Shown: positions 47,049 through 55,856 of the stretch, one piece after another
Position numbering within the stretch: position 1 is the first letter of the stretch
Layout of the letters: each line of letters opens with the position of its first letter
Origin: Hyphomicrobiales bacterium
GTDB lineage: Bacteria > Pseudomonadota > Alphaproteobacteria > Rhizobiales > Rhizobiaceae
Direction of reading: 5' to 3'
Assembly (NCBI GenBank): GCA_021775415.1
Contig: JAJFHV010000003.1
Span: 1 to 59,447, forward strand
Length of the DNA: 59,447 bases
Notes under the pieces: generated by a model
Databases searched by the model: none
Told to the model about the DNA's origin: nothing
Seen by the model: the letters and a program-made list of their open reading frames with translations, nothing else
Position numbers and translations under genes: made by a program

Positions 47049-48686
47049 ATGGCAAAGAATGTTCCCGATAATGCTGTCCTGATCGGGGTTCAGCGACAGG
47101 TAGAGGCGCTGCCGTTCAATTTGGCGCCTCTTAAACTGCAAGACGCACAAGGTGCGCTCAAAAAAGACCCCCGCAACGTTGCAACATTGTTCCTCACCGG
47201 GTTGCTGCAGATTAAACTTGGCGAGTATCAGCCAGGGATAGCAACCCTTAAAAAAGCACTCAAGCTTCACAAATCTTCTGAGGTGATCTTGGGAACGCTT
47301 GCCTTTGTTTTTGCTCAAAAAACTTCAGAGCACAATCAAGCCATCAAGTACCTGCGCAAGAAACTGGTCTTTAATCGCAACGATCCCCAGACACACATGC
47401 TGATTGCAAGCAGCCATCTTGAACTTGGGGAGCCGGACCGCGCCCTTGAAGTGCTTGACGGGGCAGAAAAACTGGTAACCGACAAGGCGAGAATTAACGC
47501 GTTAAAAGCGCAATGCTGCCTTCGGATGGGGGATAGTACCGGCGCCCGAAAACATTACAAAATCGTTCAGGAACTTGAACCATCAGCAGCTTTTGCAGTG
47601 GCAGACAAGATTGCCCAGTTACCGGATAATACCGAACAGGATTTGCTGGCTTTAAAACCACAACTTGAAAAATTGCTGATCGAATCCCCGCAACTGTTTC
47701 GGACACAGGAACATTTGGCAGGTACATATTTTGCGCTTGGCGAAGTGTGTGAAAAACTCAAACTCTATGACGAGGCATTCAAACACTTTGAAGCGGGTAA
47801 CAAAGTCCCCAAGCCAACCCCAAATGCAACCCGCTGGATGGATGCATTCAAAATCCTGAAAGAAACTTTCACGCCCGAACTGTTCAAATCCGTTCAGTCA
47901 AAGGGACATCTTTCAGCCGAACAGGTTTTTATAGTTGGTATGCCGCGTTCCGGTACGACATTGGTTGAAAGCATACTGGCAAATCATCCATCCGCACGCG
48001 ATTTTGGAGAACTCGAATTCTTTGTTCGGGAGCTTCACACGCTCGGCGTTGATGGCATCTCCGGACCCACTCGGGGAAACACTGCCTCCTTTGTGAAAAC
48101 CCGACTAATGCAAGCACCCATCCAGGGATTCCAGGAGTTGGGTGAGCGTTACATCAATCTGCATGAATTTCAAAAATTGCCGGGAATTCTGAAAATCGAC
48201 AAAATGCCTCAGAACTTTCTGGCTCTGGGATTGATCGCACTGGTGTTTCCAAACGCCAAAATCATCCACTGCCAGCGTCACCCTATGGATTGCGCACTTT
48301 CAATCTACCGGAACAATCTTGGCAGCTATCACGACAACTATGCGTTTGATCTTGCCGAGATTGGCAAATACTACCGCGAATACGTTGGGCTGATGCAGCA
48401 TTGGGAGGATGTCCTGCCGATTGAAATCCACAACATCCGCTACGAAAACGTGATTGCGGACCCCGAGGATGTGGCACGTAAAATGATTAGTGCGCTGGGT
48501 TTGGAATGGGATCCTGCCTGTCTTGATCACACGAAGGCCAAACGCGACGTTAAAACCGCGTCCGCGTGGCTGGTGCGACAGGAGATTTACTCGTCATCCA
48601 TCCAAAAATGGCGAATATATGAAAAGCAGCTCCAACCGCTTGCAGATGATCTGGCGGATCTGGTTTCCGCATTGGACAACAAATGA
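47049..48686 (+). CDS. TPR-repeat sulfotransferase family protein
   Basis: This is a 545-residue protein. The N-terminal 270 residues are TPR-like helical repeats, with motifs such as NVATLFLTGLLQIKLGEYQP. The C-terminal sulfotransferase domain starts near 290 with the PAPS-binding loop IVGMPRSGTTLVESILANHP and includes IIHCQRHPMDCALSIYRNNL, the 3'-phosphate site. It should transfer sulfate from PAPS to an unknown acceptor, possibly a protein or glycan, with the TPR part binding the target. It is co-transcribed with the upstream hydrolase, and the MsrA-like gene begins 7 bases after its stop. Confidence 0.9.
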   Translation: MAKNVPDNAVLIGVQRQVEALPFNLAPLKLQDAQGALKKDPRNVATLFLTGLLQIKLGEYQPGIATLKKALKLHKSSEVILGTLAFVFAQKTSEHNQAIKYLRKKLVFNRNDPQTHMLIASSHLELGEPDRALEVLDGAEKLVTDKARINALKAQCCLRMGDSTGARKHYKIVQELEPSAAFAVADKIAQLPDNTEQDLLALKPQLEKLLIESPQLFRTQEHLAGTYFALGEVCEKLKLYDEAFKHFEAGNKVPKPTPNATRWMDAFKILKETFTPELFKSVQSKGHLSAEQVFIVGMPRSGTTLVESILANHPSARDFGELEFFVRELHTLGVDGISGPTRGNTASFVKTRLMQAPIQGFQELGERYINLHEFQKLPGILKIDKMPQNFLALGLIALVFPNAKIIHCQRHPMDCALSIYRNNLGSYHDNYAFDLAEIGKYYREYVGLMQHWEDVLPIEIHNIRYENVIADPEDVARKMISALGLEWDPACLDHTKAKRDVKTASAWLVRQEIYSSSIQKWRIYEKQLQPLADDLADLVSALDNK

Positions 48687-48693
48687 CAATGGA

Positions 48694-49179
48694 ATGCTGA
48701 AAGAAGCCGAACAAATTGGCCTGGGTGGCGGGTGTCACTGGTGTACAGAAGCTGTGTTTCAAAATCTGGCGGGTGTTGGCAAGGTTTCACAAGGATTTAT
48801 CCGCTCCGATCCGCCCCACGAGTCATGGTCTGAGGCAATAATTGCGGCGTTCAATCCGGAAAAAATTGACTATGCGATTTTAATTGAAGTTCATCTGCGC
48901 ACCCACGCCAGTATGTCCCAGCACAAGATGCGCGGTAAGTACCGCAGCGCGATTTATACCTTCAACGATCATCAATCAGCATTGGTCAAAAATGTACTTG
49001 AAAGACTACAACCAGAATTCGACGAGCAGTTGATAACGATGGTTCTGCCACACAGAGAATTCAAACCATCAGATGAGCGTTTTCAGAATTACTATTCAAC
49101 AAATCCCGAGCGTCCGTTTTGCCGAACATACATCGACCCAAAGCTCCGCATGCTTCGAGAGCAATTCTCCGAGTATTAG
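48694..49179 (+). CDS. MsrA-like peptide methionine sulfoxide reductase, variant subgroup
   Basis: This is a 161-residue protein. The MsrA active-site loop appears as GLGGGCHWCTEAVFQ: the catalytic Cys14 and the Glu are kept, but the usual Phe after Cys is His15. KMRGKYRSAIY matches the MsrA QYRSAIY segment. The classical GHAEV and HDPT/NRQG motifs are altered (SWSEAI and THASMSQHK). I recall a distinct MsrA subgroup with GGCHWC in marine bacteria, so this is probably a real branch rather than decay. The start has a poor ribosome site and follows the sulfotransferase stop by 7 bases, so coupling is likely. Confidence 0.8.
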   Translation: MLKEAEQIGLGGGCHWCTEAVFQNLAGVGKVSQGFIRSDPPHESWSEAIIAAFNPEKIDYAILIEVHLRTHASMSQHKMRGKYRSAIYTFNDHQSALVKNVLERLQPEFDEQLITMVLPHREFKPSDERFQNYYSTNPERPFCRTYIDPKLRMLREQFSEY

Positions 49180-49199
49180 AATTTAGGGTTACACAGGCC

Positions 49200-49661
49200 C
49201 TAGCGGAGCCACACACAACTACCCAAAAATGAAATCATTACGCCGGCTTTGTCGTAAATCGGTAAAAGCAGTCGAACATATTGCTGCGGTGGAGCACCGT
49301 AGATCGTGTTGGTGATTTCCCAGTAATGCGGTTCGCCCGATTCCAGTACCTGACTGTAGACCCGTACATGGCGCCGCATAACGCCTGCGTGCAATGCTTC
49401 AGAAAAGAGCACCCCACTGACCGGCACACCATTCCGTTTGTCATGCTCGGGGCCAACGAGGACAAACCTCAAATCAATCAGCTTGCCATCACCCAAAATG
49501 GGTTCGACCGTCATCAACCCGGGATGTTCTGCAACCAACTTCTTAAATGGCAAATCACCCTCTGTCGGCAGGTGTTTTTTTGAGGTCGCTTGCCATTTGG
49601 CAAGCAAATTCACCAGCTTGTCCGGTGCATCATTTGGTAATTGATAGAGAGTTTCAATCAT
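49200..49661 (-). CDS. PAS-like single-domain protein
   Basis: This is a 153-residue protein. The central part, with LIDLRFVLVGPEHDKRNGVP, FSEALHAGVMRRHVRVYSQV and VRLLLPIYDKAGVMISFLGS, has the strand order and wording of the PAS-type domain often found alone or with PilZ in alphaproteobacteria. There is no output domain. It could sense a small molecule and act by protein contact. It ends convergently with the MsrA-like gene and is divergent from the AraC gene. The identification is moderate. Confidence 0.6.
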   Translation of the reverse strand: MIETLYQLPNDAPDKLVNLLAKWQATSKKHLPTEGDLPFKKLVAEHPGLMTVEPILGDGKLIDLRFVLVGPEHDKRNGVPVSGVLFSEALHAGVMRRHVRVYSQVLESGEPHYWEITNTIYGAPPQQYVRLLLPIYDKAGVMISFLGSCVWLR

Positions 49662-49713
49662 TAGTATTGCTGTTTACTCGGGCCCCAACTGGAATAAACA
49701 TACAATAACGATT

Positions 49714-50820
49714 TTGAATTGGATGAATATTTATGTACCAATAGTGCCAAAGATTGAACCAGATGCGCCAATGACTGAGAAAACAGACATCATCACCTTG
49801 GCAGATCAGTATATGGTTGCGGCTGCAAATGGGCGTGATCTGCCGGATTTCTGCGCTGAACGCGGCATCGATTTGGTGGCAATCGCAGCACCTTTCCAGA
49901 TCGATCCCGATGTATTTGGCGATTTCAAAGCAAGGATCAGTTTCGACAAATTTTGCCGGTTGTTGGAGGCGCTCGCAGCAGTTTCTGGCGATGATACGTT
50001 CGGCCTAAAATACGGACAGTATTTCAAGGACGGAGGAACCGGGCCTTACGGGTTTGGTCTTAGCCAAGCACCGACATTTAGAGACGCACTCAGTTTCATT
50101 GCAAAATACACCCGAATTCTGGTGGATTTGGAAGTATTCAACGTTACGATTGAGGATACCCGCATAACAATTGAATGGACCTATTCTCCGCTGATTACCC
50201 AGCACGAACAATTTGCAGATTTTGCCGCTACCCGTATTTTGGATCACATGCGAGAATGTGCGGGCCAACCATTTCAGCTCTTGAAATCTCAACTCGAGCG
50301 CCGTGCGCCACGCAACAAGTCCTTGCATTTACAAACATATTCAAAAAACATTACCTTTGGCGCCGATATGAACGCAGTTATCCTGCCTGGAGATTTGGTA
50401 CAGCGCATAAACCCCACCGCAGACCGGGTAATGTTTGAATACATGTCATCGCAATGCGATGAAATCGTGAAAAGTATCAGCCGGAAGAAAGATATCATTA
50501 CATTGCTCAAAGAAGATTTTATTGAGCATATGGCGATAAATGATCGCGCCATAGAGACCATTGCCAGACGTCTGGGCATGAGTGAACGAACCTTGCAAAG
50601 AAGATTGACAGGGAGCGGAACCACTTTTTGGGACGTGTATGAAAACACCCGGGATGAATTATCCACACGTCTGCTTGCGAACACCGATCGGTCTTTGTCA
50701 GAAATTACACAACAACTGGGATATTCCACCCAAAGCGCCTATTCCCGCTTTGTAAAACGTATGCACGGGAAATCCCCGGGACAGCTGCGGACACAATACC
50801 AGTCCAAAAAACCCCAATAA
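49714..50820 (+). CDS. AraC-family transcriptional regulator
   Basis: This is a regulator of up to 368 residues. An N-terminal arabinose-binding-like regulatory domain of the OruR/ArgR type (about 30-230) precedes a C-terminal double helix-turn-helix (about 265-365), with IETIARRLGMSERTLQRRLT and LSEITQQLGYSTQSAYSRFV. The start is uncertain: TTG 49714, ATG 49723 and ATG 49771 are in frame, and none has a strong ribosome site. No target operon is obvious, since the genes on both sides are single units. Confidence 0.88.
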   Translation: MNWMNIYVPIVPKIEPDAPMTEKTDIITLADQYMVAAANGRDLPDFCAERGIDLVAIAAPFQIDPDVFGDFKARISFDKFCRLLEALAAVSGDDTFGLKYGQYFKDGGTGPYGFGLSQAPTFRDALSFIAKYTRILVDLEVFNVTIEDTRITIEWTYSPLITQHEQFADFAATRILDHMRECAGQPFQLLKSQLERRAPRNKSLHLQTYSKNITFGADMNAVILPGDLVQRINPTADRVMFEYMSSQCDEIVKSISRKKDIITLLKEDFIEHMAINDRAIETIARRLGMSERTLQRRLTGSGTTFWDVYENTRDELSTRLLANTDRSLSEITQQLGYSTQSAYSRFVKRMHGKSPGQLRTQYQSKKPQ

Positions 50821-50996
50821 GCACAAACTGCCAAACCAACCTCAAGGAAAGGCAACCTCAGGATTTATCCCGGTGGTGCCATGTCGCTCAATTCTCGACA
50901 TCATTGGTAAATGTATTTCTCCAATACCACTGTTAGTTACCGCTGCATTCGCTCTGGGATCAGAGACTCCGTGATGATACCGAAAAAGAGGCAGCA

Positions 50997-51710
50997 ATGG
51001 CGACCGAGACATGCAGCGATGGCGACGAGAACACTGGTTCAGGGAATATTGGCCATCCATTTCTGAAGTTGAGTGAATATGCAACTCGCTGCAAGTGTAA
51101 CTACTTTGCAGCGTTTCACGCTCCAAGTGACACTCAAACATTCAATGATGTATTGATATTCTCCAATTGGCCTCCGGGATTGTCTGATAAGTACAATGAT
51201 TTCTTCCCGGCTATCCACACAGAATTGTCCAGCCTTGCAGCGAGTACCATTACGCCATTCAATTGGACATTCGAAACCATCGATCCACAGGAGACCGCTG
51301 ACACGGGCAAGCATCTTGAGGATATCATTCGTGACTTTCGTTTGCTTGATGGATTAATTATTCCAGTACACGGCCCCGGTGCGAACCTGGGCATCGTTGT
51401 GCTTGGTGGCTTGCAACGTACGTTGAATTCAGTCGAAATTTCTATCCTTCAATCGATATCGATTGAAATGTTTGATCATCACCACGCTGAAAATCGTCAA
51501 AATCAAATCGAAAAGCTTCAACTGAATGAAAACGACGTCGTAATTCTGCAACAACTGGTTGATGGGAAGACAGTCGACGAAATCAGCGAGATTCTAGCTC
51601 TGTCACCCCTGTCAATCGCAGTGTTCATCTCAAACACAAGATCAAAACTCAACGCCTCCACAAATGTAGAAGCCGCAGCGCGCGCGCTGAAGGAAGGCAT
51701 CGTTGGGTAA
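50997..51710 (+). CDS. LuxR-type regulator with autoinducer-binding-like domain
   Basis: This is a 237-residue protein with AGAGG 6 bases before its ATG. The N-terminal 160 residues resemble the acyl-homoserine-lactone-binding domain, with NWPPGLSDKYND and a later DGLIIPVHGPG matching its conserved pattern. The C-terminal 65 residues are a helix-turn-helix of LuxR shape (EISEILALSPLSIAVFISNT) but diverged from the consensus. No luxI-type synthase is in the window, so it would be a LuxR solo. Its stop lies 8 bases before the MerR start. Confidence 0.75.
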   Translation: MATETCSDGDENTGSGNIGHPFLKLSEYATRCKCNYFAAFHAPSDTQTFNDVLIFSNWPPGLSDKYNDFFPAIHTELSSLAASTITPFNWTFETIDPQETADTGKHLEDIIRDFRLLDGLIIPVHGPGANLGIVVLGGLQRTLNSVEISILQSISIEMFDHHHAENRQNQIEKLQLNENDVVILQQLVDGKTVDEISEILALSPLSIAVFISNTRSKLNASTNVEAAARALKEGIVG

Positions 51711-51717
51711 ATTTTCC

Positions 51718-52110
51718 ATGCAACTAGATATGCACCGACTACAAAAATCATACAGTATTTCAGATCTGAGGCACGAGTTCTCGGTGACGCTACGCGCACT
51801 GCGTTTTTATGAATCGCTGGATTTGCTTCATCCCATACGGCACGAAGGCAAGACAACCCGTATCTATAGTCGACGTGATCGGGCGAGACTAAAACTAATT
51901 CTATTTGGAAAAAGAGTTGGTTTTTCTTTGTCCGAAATAAAGGCAATGATTGATCTCTACGATATCGATAAAGGCAAGACGCAGCGGCGCGTTCTCCTGG
52001 AAAAATTTCGGGAACAAACATTGCTTCTGGAACAACAATTGAGCGTTCAGTTAAACGCCCTTGAAGAACTTAAAGAGGAATACAAAACGATTGAGCGCAT
52101 GGAGCGGTAG
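51718..52110 (+). CDS. MerR-family transcriptional regulator
   Basis: This is a protein of about 130 residues. The MerR DNA-binding domain is clear: SISDLRHEFSVTLRALRFYE, then RIYSRRDRARLKLILFGKRV and GFSLSEIKAMIDLYD. A dimerising coiled coil follows. There are no C-terminal metal-binding cysteines. The wording resembles the alphaproteobacterial LiuR-like group, though no branched-chain catabolism genes are near. The start is taken at ATG 51718; a TTG at 51703 overlaps the LuxR stop. Co-transcription with the LuxR-type gene is likely. Confidence 0.85.
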   Translation: MQLDMHRLQKSYSISDLRHEFSVTLRALRFYESLDLLHPIRHEGKTTRIYSRRDRARLKLILFGKRVGFSLSEIKAMIDLYDIDKGKTQRRVLLEKFREQTLLLEQQLSVQLNALEELKEEYKTIERMER

Positions 52111-52327
52111 CGCAGAATATCTGCGTATTAAAAAACTCAAATCATGTCTCGTCAAGAATTGTGGATTGGTGTTGTGAAAACGTGGGGCAACCAATCCACA
52201 AAGCGGTTGGCTTTGCTGGTCTCGGCGACCATGTAGGGTCAACCGCATCAATCGTGAACTCCGGTTCCATGCTTGAAGCGAACGCAATGCATGCCGTTAC
52301 AATCGCTTTAGACAACCAACTGCAATT

Positions 52328-53488
52328 TCACAAAATCATCTCATTCAGCGCCTTTGGATGGTGCGTAATCTGTTCATAGCCGTCCTTGGTTATGATGAAA
52401 CTGTCCCCCACCTGGGCGCGGAAGGTCTTTGCAACACTCACCGAACCATCAACCGCTAACACCATTCCTGGCTGCAGGATGGTTTTGTCACCCGCTACAA
52501 GTTGCGGCTTTTCCAGAAAGCTGAAACCGGTGGCGCGGCCACAACGGAAAGGATATTCATATCCCGCGCCCTGGATTGCATCCGCATAGGCCGCGTGGAC
52601 ATCTTCTGCGACAACGCCAGGCCCTAAAACTTCCAATGCCGCTTGTTGGCTTTCCACTGCAACTTGATAAACCGCTTCCTGTGATTTTTCTGCCATCTCA
52701 CCAATCCAGAAAGTCCGGTCAAAACCCAGTTTGAAACGGTGGAAATTTGTCATGCCACAAAAGCACAGGAACACCGGCTCGCCCCGCTTCATGATGCGGG
52801 TTGTGGCACGGTGATGGGACTTGGTTATCTCTTTACCGGAAGCCATGATCTGCAAAAAATGCGTGGAGGGTGACATGCCGGTGTCGGTATAATGCGCTTC
52901 CAGCAACTCCGCCGCCTTGCGGGTACCCGCATCCGAGGTTGCCAGCGCCACCTCATATTCGGCAACACCGTCACCAATCGCTCCCCGACCCGCATTCATC
53001 ATGGCCATGGCAACTTCACCAGCATGGCGGGCTAGCTGCAGTTCCTCTTCCGATTTGATCATTCGCATTTCGTCAACAATTGGTGTCACGTCACCAAGCC
53101 GGGACACATCTACAATTGCTTCAACGCTGTTGCGCACGAGCGGCGGCATCTGCTCCGGTTCAATCGCCACCCTGCCGGAGCCCCGATCGGAACCATTGAG
53201 TGCTTCGGGAAGCTCGGCGCGCCACTCTTCTCCCATGCCATCATTCCATACGGCAATCCGGTCGACATTGGCGGCCGCTTCAGCCATGTCCATCTCCATG
53301 GATGGCGTGATCAGCAGACTTTCGCCATCCCGATGCACAACCAAAATGGTCGGTCGGCCAAACTCCATATGGAGGTAGTCATAATAACCCGTAAAATAAT
53401 AAACGCTGTCATCGTCGGTGATCAACGCAACATCAAAACCGGATTGACCAAGCTGCTCCCGCAGCGCCTGCATACGACGGGCAAACAT
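52328..53488 (-). CDS. M24 (pita-bread fold) peptidase-family protein lacking usual metal ligands
   Basis: This is a 386-residue protein. The N-terminal creatinase-like domain (1-130) and C-terminal pita-bread domain (140-386) fit the M24B family. However, the dinuclear metal ligands are mostly replaced: the first Asp site reads FLCFCGMTN, the His site reads FRCGRATGFSF, and the terminal acids read LAVDGSVSV and RAQVGDSF. Creatinase and DoeA-type hydrolases of this fold also work without these metals, so a metal-independent amidinohydrolase or amide hydrolase is more likely than an aminopeptidase. Its ATG follows directly after the stop of the upstream M20 amidohydrolase gene. Confidence 0.82.
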   Translation of the reverse strand: MFARRMQALREQLGQSGFDVALITDDDSVYYFTGYYDYLHMEFGRPTILVVHRDGESLLITPSMEMDMAEAAANVDRIAVWNDGMGEEWRAELPEALNGSDRGSGRVAIEPEQMPPLVRNSVEAIVDVSRLGDVTPIVDEMRMIKSEEELQLARHAGEVAMAMMNAGRGAIGDGVAEYEVALATSDAGTRKAAELLEAHYTDTGMSPSTHFLQIMASGKEITKSHHRATTRIMKRGEPVFLCFCGMTNFHRFKLGFDRTFWIGEMAEKSQEAVYQVAVESQQAALEVLGPGVVAEDVHAAYADAIQGAGYEYPFRCGRATGFSFLEKPQLVAGDKTILQPGMVLAVDGSVSVAKTFRAQVGDSFIITKDGYEQITHHPKALNEMIL

Positions 53489-54664
53489 TTATTGTTGTCC
53501 CAACTGCTGTTGAACGAGATCTGCCCAAAATGACGAACCATATGTGAGCGCTTCGTCATTGAAGTCATAATCATCCGAATGCAGCGGCCTGGAATTAGAG
53601 CCGGAGGTGCCATTGCCCATCAGCATGTAGCAGCCTGGCTTTGCGTGGGCCATATGGGCAAAGTCTTCTGAGAAGAGTTTGGGGGGACATTCGCCGTCTA
53701 CTTGGCTCACACCCACAAGATTGGTCGCCGCTTCCACCGCCGCTTTTGCAGGAGCGGACGCATTGATGGTTGGTGGAAAAATTGTATCGTAAGTTACCGA
53801 CGCATTCACCTCGTGAGCAAGACAGATACCCTTAACAATCTGGCGCATCCGGGCTTCAATCACCTGATTGATTTCAGGCGTTAGCGCCCGAGCATCCCCT
53901 TTTAGGGTTGCGTGACCCGGCAGCACATTACGCATCCCGTTGGTAACAAACTCAGTAACTGAAACCACACCATTAAGACCCGGATTGAGTTTGCGTGAAA
54001 CGATAGTCTGCAAAGCCCCAACAATCTCGGAACCAACCATGATTGCATCAACCCCCATATGCGGAAGGGCGGCATGTCCTCCACTTGCTTCAATCTCAAT
54101 CTCAAACAGGTTTTCGCTGGCGGTAATCGGTCCTGAACGGGTCGCAAAGGTGCCAATCTCCATGCCCGGAATATTATGCATGCCATAGACTTCATCCACG
54201 TCGAAGCGCTTGAACAATCCATCTTCAATCATCGCAGGGGCGCCCAGGCCGTGTTCTTCATTCGGTTGGAAAATAAAAACAACCCGGCCGTTGAACTCAC
54301 CATTTTGCGAAAGATGTTTGGCAGCCCCCAGCAGCATGGAGGTATGACCATCATGACCACAGGCATGCATCACGCCTTTGCGGCTTGAACGATAGTCAAA
54401 GGTGTTTTGCTCAGTGATTGGAAGGGCATCCATGTCAGCACGCAAACCAATGCTGCGTGTATCATTGCCGCGTTGCAAAATTCCAACGACCCCGGTCCGG
54501 CCAATACCCGTGTGTACTTCAAGACCAAACTCCCTTAGCAGGTCTGCAACCTTGGTTGATGTTCGGCTTTCATCAAAACCCAATTCCGGATGAGTGTGAA
54601 AATCATGCCGCCATGCGGTCATCTCTTCTTGTAAATGTTGAGTTGGCAATTTTTCGGTAGGCAT
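53489..54664 (-). CDS. M20-family amidohydrolase (hippurate hydrolase-like)
   Basis: This 391-residue metal amidohydrolase has the metal ligands in MHACGHDGH, the catalytic Glu pair in FQPNEEHGLGAPAMI and the later His in GGHAALPHMGVDA; SEDFAHM and the ending RPLHSDDYDFNDEAL are also family features. The group removes N-acyl or aminoacyl groups from amino acids. It is the first gene of a two-gene operon with the M24-fold protein: its stop is immediately followed by the next ATG. The pair probably degrades one substrate in two steps. Confidence 0.9.
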   Translation of the reverse strand: MPTEKLPTQHLQEEMTAWRHDFHTHPELGFDESRTSTKVADLLREFGLEVHTGIGRTGVVGILQRGNDTRSIGLRADMDALPITEQNTFDYRSSRKGVMHACGHDGHTSMLLGAAKHLSQNGEFNGRVVFIFQPNEEHGLGAPAMIEDGLFKRFDVDEVYGMHNIPGMEIGTFATRSGPITASENLFEIEIEASGGHAALPHMGVDAIMVGSEIVGALQTIVSRKLNPGLNGVVSVTEFVTNGMRNVLPGHATLKGDARALTPEINQVIEARMRQIVKGICLAHEVNASVTYDTIFPPTINASAPAKAAVEAATNLVGVSQVDGECPPKLFSEDFAHMAHAKPGCYMLMGNGTSGSNSRPLHSDDYDFNDEALTYGSSFWADLVQQQLGQQ

Positions 54665-54793
54665 ACAAATCTCCAGCCCTCTCTCGGCTCAATCATTTGT
54701 GATTTATATTGAACGAGATCACCTTGCGCCAGTCTTTGAATGTGCAATGTTCCCCCAAATACCGATTGAATTTTTCTTCAGGAGGAACGGAAT

Positions 54794-55264
54794 TTGAATC
54801 ACATTTTGAAAATGTCAGGAACGATTGCCTCAACCGCGTTGTCGTTGTTCATGTTTGCAGCACCTGCCAGTGCAGCAACGGCTGAAACGGTCGAAATCCG
54901 TGGCGAAGTCATCGACACCTGGTGCTATCTTTCCGGCGTGATGGGTGGGCCGGACTCAGTAACCGGAAGCGCACATCACACCTGTGCATTGTGGTGTGCA
55001 GCCGGTGGCATCCCGATTGGGGTATTGGCGCAAGACGGCACCATTTACATGGTCTTGAAGCTGGAAGGGGAAGACCCTCTCGCCCAATCCGACTCAATTA
55101 TGAAAATCCAGAGCGATGTCATTACTGCACGCGGCCAACATTACATGCGGGATGGGGTGAATTATCTTGTAGTCGAAAAGGTCGTCACCAATGAAGGCAT
55201 CACCAACGTCAATCACAATGATTTTGGCGTAGTTCCCGGTTTCGCCATTCCAAAGAAGAAGTGA
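54794..55264 (+). CDS. Exported CxxxC protein, paralogue 1 of SCO-linked operon
   Basis: This is a 156-residue protein that starts at TTG, fixed by AGGAGG 8 bases upstream. A signal peptide covers about residues 1-28 (ending APASAA). The mature part has GEVIDTWCYLSG (Cys44) and HTCALWC (Cys64, Cys68), a CxxxC pair, then a beta-rich end with YLVVEKV. The next gene encodes a protein with the same GxVxDxxCxLSG...CxxxC...VLK layout. I do not know the family. It lies in an operon with an SCO1-like copper/redox chaperone, so a periplasmic metal or thiol role is inferred. Confidence 0.8.
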   Translation: MNHILKMSGTIASTALSLFMFAAPASAATAETVEIRGEVIDTWCYLSGVMGGPDSVTGSAHHTCALWCAAGGIPIGVLAQDGTIYMVLKLEGEDPLAQSDSIMKIQSDVITARGQHYMRDGVNYLVVEKVVTNEGITNVNHNDFGVVPGFAIPKKK

Positions 55265-55265
55265 G

Positions 55266-55856
55266 ATGAACGTCATGAACAAGACAACGACAGGTGCGCT
55301 CACATTTGCGCTGCTATTGGTTTTTTCAACAACAGCTCCGGCTGCAGACTTTTCCAAGGGCAGCAAGGCAAAGAAATGGGGGCTGACAGCTGAGGAAAAA
55401 GCCCTGTTTACCGGCAAAGTGGTGGATATCGTTTGTGAACTCTCCGGAGATTGCCCGGACAATTGCGGTAACGGACTTCGACAACTTGGAATCGTGCGTG
55501 ATTCTGACCAGAAACTGATTTCTGTGCTGAAAAACGGCCAGGCTGCATTCAACGGCGCAGCGGACGACCTGTTGCCCTACTGTAACGAACAGGTAGACGC
55601 GGACGGCGTTTTGATCGGTGACGAAGCATCGCTGGGTGCCAAATACTTCATGGTTCAGCGCATCCGTAAGGATGGTCGCCCGAAATGGAACAAGACCAAG
55701 CAATGGACAAAAGCCTGGAAGAAACGCAATCCCGACGCCAAGGGCAAAGGCCCCTGGTTCCGCCGCGATCCACGTGTCGCCAAGCAAATCGAGTTGGAGG
55801 GCTATTTTGGTCTCGGTGCTGAGGTAGACAAAAAATACATTGCGGAAAATGAATGA
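55266..55856 (+). CDS. Exported CxxxC protein, paralogue 2 of SCO-linked operon
   Basis: This is a 196-residue protein starting 1 base after the previous stop. A signal peptide spans about residues 1-27 (ending TAPAAD). GKVVDIVCELSGDCPDNCGNG holds Cys57, Cys63 and Cys67, again with a CxxxC pair, and a further Cys is in LLPYCNEQ. A beta-rich stretch (KYFMVQRI) aligns with the paralogue's YLVVEKV. A basic Trp/Lys-rich C-terminal region of about 60 residues is unique to this copy. The function is unknown. Its stop overlaps the SCO1-like start by 4 bases. Confidence 0.8.
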   Translation: MNVMNKTTTGALTFALLLVFSTTAPAADFSKGSKAKKWGLTAEEKALFTGKVVDIVCELSGDCPDNCGNGLRQLGIVRDSDQKLISVLKNGQAAFNGAADDLLPYCNEQVDADGVLIGDEASLGAKYFMVQRIRKDGRPKWNKTKQWTKAWKKRNPDAKGKGPWFRRDPRVAKQIELEGYFGLGAEVDKKYIAENE

